Part shown: piece by piece, positions 1 through 4,736 of the stretch
How positions within the stretch are numbered: the first letter of the stretch is position 1
Layout: each line of letters opens with the position of its first letter
Assembly: GCA_018828205.1 (NCBI GenBank)
Contig: JAHJWA010000041.1
Span: 1-6,781 of the forward strand
Length of the DNA: 6,781 nt
Reading direction: 5' to 3'
DNA from: Alphaproteobacteria bacterium
Lineage (GTDB): Bacteria > Pseudomonadota > Alphaproteobacteria > Sphingomonadales > Sphingomonadaceae
Translations under genes and position numbers: made by a program
The notes under the pieces: model-generated
Told to the model about the DNA's origin: nothing
The model's database searches: none
Seen by the model: only the letters and a program-made list of their open reading frames with translations

Positions 1-483
1 CGCCAACGCGTCGACGCCATTGGCGATCGATTCATTGTCGATCGCGGTGCTGAAATCGGTCTGCGCATCGGCGTTCTCACCGACGGCGGTCGAGCGGACA
101 CCCTGCGCGGTGGCGAGATGGCCCAGCGCGGTGGCGCGTTCGGCATCGGCAACCGAACGCCAGCCGAGCGCGGTGGCGCCGGGGCCGCTGGCGAGGCTTT
201 CGCCGCCGATCGCGGTGGTCGAGGGCCCGGTGGCGGTCGCCGGGGCGGCGCCCGCATCGTCGCTGCCCACGGCGACGGCATCGACGCCATCCGCCACGGC
301 GCCATTGCCGACCGCGGTCGCGCCCGCGGCGGTCGCGTCGGAATCGCTGCCGCATTCGGTGGCGTTGATTTCGGAATCATTGCATTCGGGGGTCGGATCG
401 GCCTGCGCGGGCGAGGCGATGGCGAACATCGCGCTGCCGGCGAGCAGGGTCGCCGCGAGGCGGGTGTTGGTGGTGATGATCAT
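1..483 (-). CDS. Secreted YadA-head-repeat surface protein, trimeric-autotransporter-like (5' part; 3' end outside window)
   Basis: The 161 visible codons run to the window edge without a stop. Residues 1-28 form a Sec signal peptide: Arg8, a hydrophobic Ala/Leu core, and a probable cleavage after SPAQA. The mature part has Cys34 and Cys44 and then a regular 14-residue repeat. Each unit carries a [AST]-T-A-[VIL]-G core, with the conserved Gly at 59, 73, 93, 107, 121 and 135 and an Asp replacing it at 149; one unit is 6 residues longer. This is the spacing and motif of YadA/Hep_Hag head repeats, which build left-handed beta-roll heads of trimeric autotransporter adhesins. The membrane anchor would lie beyond the left edge, so the autotransporter assignment is inferred from the head only. 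The ATG at 483 is chosen because AAGGAGAG (minus strand, 492-499) precedes it. An in-frame ATG at 597 lacks such a site and would put 38 non-hydrophobic residues before the signal peptide. The gene lies downstream of the ECF sigma/anti-sigma pair on the same strand. Confidence 0.8.
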   Translation of the reverse strand, partial: MIITTNTRLAATLLAGSAMFAIASPAQADPTPECNDSEINATECGSDSDATAAGATAVGNGAVADGVDAVAVGSDDAGAAPATATGPSTTAIGGESLASGPGATALGWRSVADAERATALGHLATAQGVRSTAVGENADAQTDFSTAIDNESIANGVDALA

Positions 484-491
484 AATGCTTT

Positions 492-499
492 CTCTCCTT
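492..499 (-). promoter_or_regulatory. Ribosome binding site of the YadA-like gene
   Basis: Reading the minus strand, AAGGAGAG lies 8 nt before the ATG at 483. It is the best Shine-Dalgarno match in the window and decides the start of the secreted repeat protein over the in-frame ATG at 597. Confidence 0.75.
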
Positions 500-536
500 G
501 TGGACCAGAAAGCCGATCGACGCGGGACATCCCCTC

Positions 537-567
537 CCCAGCAGGGCCCGCTAGAGGCCAGGCTGGG
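537..567 (-). other. Hairpin 2 in the leader of the YadA-like gene
   Basis: CCCAGC (537-542) pairs with GCTGGG (562-567). Inside it, GGCC (545-548) can pair with GGCC (556-559) around a 7-nt loop. It lies about 40 nt upstream of the Shine-Dalgarno sequence, in what would be the untranslated leader. There is no U-tract, so it does not look like a terminator. Its role is unknown. Confidence 0.35.
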
Positions 568-586
568 CGAAACCCCGCGGGTCTCG

Positions 587-611
587 GCTGCCTTCATGCG
601 ATGAAGGCGGC
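587..611 (-). other. Strong hairpin at the predicted 5' end of the YadA-like transcript
   Basis: GCTGCCTTCAT (587-597) pairs with ATGAAGGCGGC (601-611) around a 3-nt loop. The stem is 11 bp with a single G-T wobble. It starts close to where transcription would begin from the candidate ECF promoter at 614-642, so it would form a 5'-terminal stem in the mRNA. It could instead be a palindromic protein-binding site; the sequence does not decide between these. Confidence 0.45.
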
Positions 612-613
612 GC

Positions 614-642
614 AGCTACCCCGCGGGGGGCGCAGCGGATGC
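614..642 (-). promoter_or_regulatory. Candidate ECF-type promoter for the YadA-like gene
   Basis: On the minus strand GCATCC (637-642) is followed after 17 bp by GTAGCT (614-619). From family knowledge, promoters of SigK-type ECF factors, which pair with RskA anti-sigma factors, have a -35 element close to CCATCC. The element sits between the anti-sigma gene and the surface-protein gene, where a target promoter of this pair would be expected. No similar element was found upstream of the sigma gene. The -10 assignment is weak. Confidence 0.4.
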
Positions 643-663
643 ACCACCCGCCGAACTTTTTTG

Positions 664-685
664 AAAGAAATCAGCAAGCCGCTGA
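664..685 (-). terminator. Weak candidate terminator of the sigma/anti-sigma unit
   Basis: On the minus strand, 29 nt after the anti-sigma stop codon, TCAGC and GCTGA form a 5-bp stem with a 5-nt loop, followed by TTTCTTT. A second short inverted repeat, GGCGA-N4-TCGCC at 694-707, lies just upstream. Both stems are short, so termination may be partial and allow read-through into the YadA-like gene. Confidence 0.35.
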
Positions 686-714
686 AATCCAACGGCGATT
701 TTTCGCCCGGACGG

Positions 715-1476
715 TCAGACCCGGTCGAGTTCCCCGACCAGCAGGATCGGCATGGTCGGTGCCTCGTGGCGCGTGCCGCTGTCCTCCTCGAAGGTGACCG
801 CGAGCGAGGCGCCCCCGACCAGCAGCGCGCTTTCCGCCGCCGACAGGTCGCGCTGGAAGCGCCCGCTTTCGGGGATCGCACCCAGCGAGACCGGCGCGCC
901 GCCGGCGGGGATCACCCACAATTCGGGGGTCTGCCCCGGCTCGGCCTCGAGCCCGGCGATGGTCAGCGCCAGCCTGCGGTTCTCGACATCGACGACGCTG
1001 GCAAGCCGGCGGTCGGTCTCGGCATCCTGCAATTGCGCGATCAGCTGCTCGGACGGCGCGGCGGCGATATCGGGCGGCACCACATCCGCGGGACGCGGCG
1101 TCGCCAGGAACAGCGCCAGCGCTGCCGCGGCCAGCGCCCCGCCGGTCACCAGCGCCGCGAGGCTCCGCCTGGATGCGCGATCCTCCGGCAGCGCCACCGG
1201 CTCGGCGGCGGCGGTGCGGCTCTCCGCATCGAGCCGCGTCTCGATCCCGCGCCAGACCGCGGCGGAGGGGAGATATTCGCCGGCCTGTTCGGCGATGGCG
1301 GCAAAGCGCTGCTCCCACCACTCGACCGCCTCGGCAAAGCCGCGGTCGGCCAGCAGCGCGCGCTGCGCGCTGGCGAGTTCGCCGCCCTCGAGCACGCCGA
1401 GCGCATATTCGCCGGCGCGGATCAAGGGATCGTCGGCTGGCGGTTCGCCGGCGGTGGGATCGAGCGTGTCAGCCAC
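715..1476 (-). CDS. Membrane anti-sigma factor, RskA/COG5343-like
   Basis: This 253-residue protein would hold the adjacent ECF sigma factor inactive at the inner membrane. Residues about 15-65 have the usual N-terminal sigma-binding pattern of this group (AGEYALGVLEGGE, then a W-W-E-Q-R helix near 53-57). One membrane helix spans roughly residues 104-125. The periplasmic part, about 140-253, resembles the RskA C-terminal domain, with an LWVIPAGGAPVSLGAIP stretch at 186-202. There is no cysteine, so it is not a zinc-binding (ZAS) anti-sigma factor. The GTG start at 1476 overlaps the end of the sigma gene by 8 nt, which favours coupled translation. The signal that relieves inhibition is unknown; regulated proteolysis is known for RskA relatives but cannot be read here. 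The family call is confident, the sigma-binding role follows from family and context. Confidence 0.87.
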   Translation of the reverse strand: MADTLDPTAGEPPADDPLIRAGEYALGVLEGGELASAQRALLADRGFAEAVEWWEQRFAAIAEQAGEYLPSAAVWRGIETRLDAESRTAAAEPVALPEDRASRRSLAALVTGGALAAAALALFLATPRPADVVPPDIAAAPSEQLIAQLQDAETDRRLASVVDVENRRLALTIAGLEAEPGQTPELWVIPAGGAPVSLGAIPESGRFQRDLSAAESALLVGGASLAVTFEEDSGTRHEAPTMPILLVGELDRV

Positions 1477-2020
1477 CCAGACAGCCCTTCAGCCCGGCGA
1501 GCCCGCGCCTGATCCAGCTCTTCATCGTGCCCAGCGGGACCTCGAGCCGGTTCGCCAGTTCGGAATGGCTGAAGCCGTCGAAGAAGGCGAGCTTGATCGA
1601 ACGGCGGTGGTCGGCCTGCAATTGCTCGAGGCAGCGCGCGAGTTCGGCGCTGTCCTCGCTGGCGCACAGCCAGTCGTCGGCGGGCAGCACGCTCTCGTCG
1701 GCGACTTCGGGCAATTCGTCGCCCGCGAGTTCGGCGCTGCGGCTCTCGCGGCGCAGATCGTTGAGCGCGGTGTTGCGCGCGATCGTGCACAGCCAGGCGA
1801 TCGGGCTGCCCTTGGCGGGATCGAAGCGACCGGCGCGGCGCCATGCCTTGACGTAAACGTCCTGAAGCAGGTCCTCGGCGCGCTCGCGACCGCGCACGAT
1901 CCGCACGATGGTGGCGAACAGCTTGGCCGATGTCATCTCATAGACGGTATGAAGCGCGGCGCGGTCGCCCGCAGCGACCCCCTCCATGGCTTCGACAAGT
2001 TGCAACCGGCGATCGGACAT
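1469..2020 (-). CDS. ECF (extracytoplasmic function) RNA polymerase sigma factor
   Basis: This 183-residue sigma-70-family factor redirects RNA polymerase to a small regulon. Region 2 covers about residues 25-92, including RAEDLLQDVYVKAW at 47-60 (-10 recognition and core binding) and the IAWLCTIARNTALNDLRR helix at 74-91. An acidic linker follows, about 96-127. Region 4 covers about 128-180, with the -35-binding helix-turn-helix around SHSELANRLEVPLGTMKSWIRRG (151-173). The ATG at 2020 is preferred because AGGGGAG precedes it; a TTG at 2035 would add five residues and has no good site. The stop lies inside the anti-sigma gene. With an RskA-like partner it resembles the SigK/RskA type of pair. 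It starts 111 nt downstream of a tRNA gene on the same strand and may partly depend on its transcription. A TTGACA at 2062-2067 could be a -35 element, but no convincing -10 follows. Confidence 0.92.
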   Translation of the reverse strand: MSDRRLQLVEAMEGVAAGDRAALHTVYEMTSAKLFATIVRIVRGRERAEDLLQDVYVKAWRRAGRFDPAKGSPIAWLCTIARNTALNDLRRESRSAELAGDELPEVADESVLPADDWLCASEDSAELARCLEQLQADHRRSIKLAFFDGFSHSELANRLEVPLGTMKSWIRRGLAGLKGCLGG

Positions 2021-2026
2021 CGTGCT

Positions 2027-2041
2027 CCCCTGCAACAGGGG
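2027..2041 (-). promoter_or_regulatory. Hairpin covering the ribosome binding site of the ECF sigma gene
   Basis: CCCCTG (2027-2032) and CAGGGG (2036-2041) are perfect inverted repeats around a 3-nt loop. In the minus-strand mRNA the stem is CCCCUG-UUG-CAGGGG, and its 3' arm is most of the AGGGGAG Shine-Dalgarno sequence just before the ATG at 2020. When folded, it should hinder translation initiation of the sigma factor. That effect is inferred; the pairing is seen directly. Confidence 0.5.
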
Positions 2042-2131
2042 CTGGAGCGAAGCGGGCGCGGTGTCAATCGCGAGTTCGGCAAAAGCGGTCGCGAGCCGGT
2101 GCGTCGAGGGACCACGCGAGACCGGAAAGGC

Positions 2132-2208
<77 letters not shown>

Positions 2209-2233
2209 ATGCTGGCCAGACGGTGGAGCGGCG

Positions 2234-2262
2234 CTCTAGCAAAGCGTGCTGGCTCGCGCCAG
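2234..2262 (-). promoter_or_regulatory. Candidate promoter of the tRNA-Arg gene
   Basis: On the minus strand CTGGCG (2257-2262), a 17-bp spacer and CTAGAG (2234-2239) lie upstream of the tRNA, leaving a leader of roughly 20 nt. Spacing fits a housekeeping promoter, but both hexamers are degenerate. This divergent region (2209-2333) also precedes the plus-strand gene at 2334. Confidence 0.3.
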
Positions 2263-2333
2263 CGCTTATCGCGGGGGGTCGCGCAGGTCCGCGTTAGCGA
2301 TTTGGCAAGCTCGCTGGGCTAGCCCGGCGGGCG

Positions 2334-2783
2334 ATGAACGCGCTCCGCCATGAATTCGATCTCGCCCATGCGACCATGCTGCCCCCGATCGGCGATGCCG
2401 GGCCGATGCCCGGAGCGACGCCCGGAGAGACGCCCCGAGCGACGCCCGCCGCGCGGGCCGTCGAGCTGGAGATGCGCTGGGACGCCCTGCACGATGCCGC
2501 CGATGCGGTCGCGCAGCTCGCGCAGCTGGCGAATGCCCGCCCCGGCGGCGCGATCGCCACGCTCCCCACGCGCGCGGCGCGCGCCGGGGGCTGGCGCTGC
2601 CGGGCGGTCGCCAATGGGATCGACGATCTCGCGCTGGTGATGCAGACCGGGCTGCGCGCGCTGATCGGTGCCGCCGACAACGGCCGCGACACCACCGCCG
2701 CGGCGCTGACGCTGTGGCGCGAATTCCACGCCGCGCGGCAGGCGATCTGCGCCTTTGTCGAGCCCGAACTGACCCCCTGCTAG
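2334..2783 (+). CDS. Hypothetical helical protein, family not recognised
   Basis: This 149-residue protein has no signal peptide or membrane segment. Residues 1-40 include a low-complexity stretch, PGATPGETPRATP at 26-38, encoded by near-exact 12-bp DNA repeats around 2409-2447. The rest, about 42-145, is predicted from its pattern to be three or four amphipathic helices rich in Ala, Leu and Gln (WDALHDAADAVAQLAQLAN at 49-67; LALVMQTGLRALIGAADNG near 98-116; WREFHAARQAICAFVE near 127-142). Third codon positions are mostly G/C and the protein composition is ordinary, unlike the Arg-rich frames on the other strand, so this strand is preferred. No Shine-Dalgarno sequence is visible. A CTAGCC 9 nt before the ATG could be a -10 element of a leaderless transcript. 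ATG 2376 is a possible later start. The function is unknown. Confidence 0.6.
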   Translation: MNALRHEFDLAHATMLPPIGDAGPMPGATPGETPRATPAARAVELEMRWDALHDAADAVAQLAQLANARPGGAIATLPTRAARAGGWRCRAVANGIDDLALVMQTGLRALIGAADNGRDTTAAALTLWREFHAARQAICAFVEPELTPC

Positions 2784-2829
2784 GTCGCGCCCGAGCGCTT
2801 GATCGCTCGCGGCAGGACCCCCCGCGCGC

Positions 2830-2852
2830 TTGACGAAGTTGCCTTTTTGTTC
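2830..2852 (+). promoter_or_regulatory. Candidate LexA (SOS) box with -35 element upstream of mmcB
   Basis: GTTG-N7-GTTC at 2838-2852 differs by one base from the alphaproteobacterial SOS box GTTC-N7-GTTC, and the 7-base spacer is pyrimidine-only (CCTTTTT). A TTGACG (2830-2835) just before it could be the -35 element, so LexA would sit between -35 and -10 and block polymerase. The -10 is not clear. The box ends 12 nt before the mmcB ATG. MmcB was described as an SOS-induced gene in Caulobacter, which fits. Confidence 0.6.
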
Positions 2853-2864
2853 CAGCGCTGCGGC

Positions 2865-3371
2865 ATGGCCGACTCGCTTGCAACGACGCTTCCCCCTTCA
2901 CCCGATACCCAGGCCGCGACCGCCAAGGCCGTGTGCCGCGGGATCGCGCGGCTGTTCGCGCGCAACGACATCTGGTGCCTGCCCGAAATGCCGCTGCGCG
3001 GCGGCCGCCGCGCCGATCTGATGGGGGTCGACCCCAAGGGGCGGGTGATCATCGTCGAGATCAAGGTCCAGCGCGGCGATCTGCTGGGCGATGGCAAATG
3101 GCCCGATTATCTCGATCATTGCGACCGCTTCTTCTGGGGGGTGCCGCCGGGGCTCGACCGCGGGCCGCTCGACAGCGCGGACTATCGCCCCGATTGCTGC
3201 GGGGTGATCGTCGCCGATGGCTATGACGCGGAAATCCTGCGCCCCGCCCCGCTCCACCCGCTCGCCGCGGCGCGGCGCAAGGTCGAGGTCGAACGGCTGG
3301 CGCGCGCCGCGCTGCGGCGGCTGACCGTGGCGGGCGATCCCGACTGCGCACCCTGGGGCCAAAGCGAGTAG
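2865..3371 (+). CDS. mmcB: MmcB-family DNA repair protein, PD-(D/E)XK nuclease-like
   Basis: The protein has 168 residues from the ATG at 2865. A TTG at 2799 would be a longer start, but it would place the SOS-box-like element inside the coding region. MmcB relatives are small cytoplasmic proteins linked to mitomycin C resistance in Caulobacter. The core looks like a PD-(D/E)XK nuclease fold: Glu41 in LPEMPL, Asp51 in RRADLMG, then Glu65-Ile-Lys67 in VIIVEIKVQRGD (61-72). These are followed by GDGKWPDYLDHCDRFFWGVP (75-94), a stretch typical of the family. The length fits. The family is sometimes called DUF2161/MmcB; the exact biochemical activity is not established, so nuclease chemistry is an inference from the residues. 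It stands alone, with 81 nt before it and 87 nt to the next gene. Regulation by LexA is likely from the upstream box. Confidence 0.88.
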   Translation: MADSLATTLPPSPDTQAATAKAVCRGIARLFARNDIWCLPEMPLRGGRRADLMGVDPKGRVIIVEIKVQRGDLLGDGKWPDYLDHCDRFFWGVPPGLDRGPLDSADYRPDCCGVIVADGYDAEILRPAPLHPLAAARRKVEVERLARAALRRLTVAGDPDCAPWGQSE

Positions 3372-3458
3372 GCAGCGACTGGGCGGGCGACCAGCACCCG
3401 CCGAGCGCGCACTAACTTCTGTCCCGGCTGCGCGGATTGCGGCATAGGCGGGGCCGCC

Positions 3459-4175
3459 ATGCTCGCCGCCCTTATCCTCTCCACGCTCGCGATGACGCTG
3501 ATCGTCGCGCTGCGCTATCTCGCCACCAGCGGGTTTTTCGCCTGGCTGACGACGCGGCGCAAGCCCGGCTACCACGCCAAGCTCGGCCCGCAGATGCGCC
3601 GCGAGATCGCCTGGTCGCTGGCCTCGGCGGCGATCTACGGCATTCCGGCGGGGATCGTCGGATGGGGCTGGCAGGAGCGCGGCTGGACGCAGATCTATAC
3701 CGGCTGGCAGGATTTCCCGCTGTGGTATCTGCCGCTCTCGGTGCTGCTCTATCTGTTCGCGCACGACAGCTGGTTCTACTGGTCGCACCGCTGGATGCAC
3801 CGCCCGAAACTGTTCCGCTCGATGCACGCGGTCCATCATGCCAGCCGCCCGCCGACCGCCTGGGCGGCGATGAGCTTCCACCCCTACGAGGCGCTGACCG
3901 GGGCCTTCGTGATCCCGCTGCTGGTGTTCGTCATCCCGATCCACGCCGCGATGCTGGGGCTGGTGCTGGCCATCATGACGCTGATGGGGGTCACCAACCA
4001 CATGGGCTGGGAGATGTTTCCGCGCCGGCTGGTTCATTCGCGGTTAGGAGGTTGGCTGATAACCGCCAGCCACCATCAGCGGCATCACGAAGAATACCGC
4101 TGCAATTACGGGCTCTATTTCCGCTTCTGGGACAGGGTCTGCGGCACCGACAAGGGTCTGAGCAAAGCGATATGA
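3459..4175 (+). CDS. Sterol desaturase / fatty acid hydroxylase-family membrane di-iron enzyme
   Basis: This 238-residue integral membrane protein has hydrophobic segments at about residues 3-20, 53-70, 87-101 and 146-178. The histidine clusters of the fatty acid hydroxylase superfamily are present: H102-x7-H110-x3-H114 (HDSWFYWSHRWMH), H123-A-V-H-H127, an added His141 and His181, and H205-H-Q-R-H-H210 near the C-terminus. In the family these bind two irons and carry out O2-dependent hydroxylation or desaturation of lipid substrates. The substrate cannot be told from sequence; it is longer than and different from CrtZ-type carotenoid hydroxylases. No strong Shine-Dalgarno sequence precedes the ATG, and a CATAGG at 3443-3448 may be a -10 element. 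Its stop overlaps the start of the DUF2141 gene (ATGA), so the two are probably made together. Confidence 0.9.
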   Translation: MLAALILSTLAMTLIVALRYLATSGFFAWLTTRRKPGYHAKLGPQMRREIAWSLASAAIYGIPAGIVGWGWQERGWTQIYTGWQDFPLWYLPLSVLLYLFAHDSWFYWSHRWMHRPKLFRSMHAVHHASRPPTAWAAMSFHPYEALTGAFVIPLLVFVIPIHAAMLGLVLAIMTLMGVTNHMGWEMFPRRLVHSRLGGWLITASHHQRHHEEYRCNYGLYFRFWDRVCGTDKGLSKAI

Positions 4176-4621
4176 GAATGGCCCTGTCTCTGCTTCTGCT
4201 GCCGATCGCGGCGCTGGCCAGCGCGGCGGGGCACCCCCATGAAGGGACCGACGTCACCGTCACCGTCACCCAATTGCGCAGCGCCGACGGGCTGGTGCGC
4301 GCCTGCATGACCGGCGATCCGGTGCGCTTCCCGCAATGCCGCAGCGGCACCCAATCGCATCGCGCGGTGGTCGAGGCCCACAAGGGCCAGGTCACCGTCA
4401 CCTTCCCCGATGTCGCGCCGGGACGCTATGCGATCGCGCTGCTCCACGACGAGAATTCCAACGGCAAGGCCGATCGCGCGCTGGGGATGATGCCCAAGGA
4501 GGGCTTCGGCTTCTCGCGCGACGCCAGGGTCCGGATGGGTCCGCCGCGCTTCGAGGACGCGGTCTTCGAGGTCGCCGACACCCCCAAGGCGATGGCGATC
4601 AAGATGCGCTACATGCTGTAA
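4172..4621 (+). CDS. Secreted DUF2141 protein
   Basis: This 149-residue protein has an N-terminal signal peptide (Arg2, hydrophobic core 4-17, probable cleavage near residue 20 after SAAG), so it should be periplasmic or exported. The mature part is a beta-rich domain of the DUF2141 family. The diagnostic C-terminal pattern is clear: YAIALLHDENSNGKADRALG (86-105), then MPKEGFGFSRDARVRMGPP (107-125) and RFEDAVFEV (126-134). Cys45 and Cys56 could form a disulfide. The ATG at 4172 is shared with the stop of the upstream gene as ATGA; an ATG two codons later is an alternative. The DENSNG stretch resembles a calcium-binding loop, but metal binding is not established. Function is unknown; the coupling suggests a link to the lipid-modifying membrane enzyme. 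Confidence 0.88.
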   Translation: MRMALSLLLLPIAALASAAGHPHEGTDVTVTVTQLRSADGLVRACMTGDPVRFPQCRSGTQSHRAVVEAHKGQVTVTFPDVAPGRYAIALLHDENSNGKADRALGMMPKEGFGFSRDARVRMGPPRFEDAVFEVADTPKAMAIKMRYML

Positions 4622-4651
4622 TCGCCGGCACGGGGATAATGCCCCCGATGG

Positions 4652-4666
4652 TTAGGGATATGTTTA
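4652..4666 (+). promoter_or_regulatory. Possible CtrA-like site upstream of the PAS protein gene
   Basis: TTAG-N7-TTTA matches the CtrA consensus TTAA-N7-TTAA with one mismatch in each half. It is one of the few AT-rich spots in the neighbourhood and lies 40-70 nt before the candidate starts at 4707 and 4737. Two mismatches in eight positions make chance occurrence likely, so this is a weak call. Confidence 0.25.
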
Positions 4667-4736
4667 CCACGGCCCGTCAAAAGCAGGGTGAGATCACCGC
4701 GCCGTCATGGCACGCTTTTCGGGGGCAGCATCGACG

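Noticed and set aside
573..628. Pairing of CCCCGCGG (573-580) with CCGCGGGG (621-628) as an outer clamp of the leader structure.
   Set aside because: The 621-628 arm would lie upstream of the predicted transcript start, and each arm is close to self-complementary in a GC-rich region.
3382..3402. Inverted repeat GGCGGG-N9-CCCGCC after mmcB.
   Set aside because: No U-tract follows, so it cannot be called a factor-independent terminator.
3437..4171. A plus-strand frame open from 3437 through to the DUF2141 stop, suggesting a 394-residue protein.
   Set aside because: The part before 4172 lies out of frame over the sterol-desaturase-family gene with its histidine clusters; the signal peptide at 4172 marks the true start.
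4631..4647. Inverted repeat CGGGG-N7-CCCCG after the DUF2141 gene.
   Set aside because: The stem is 5 bp and no T-run follows; too weak to call a terminator.
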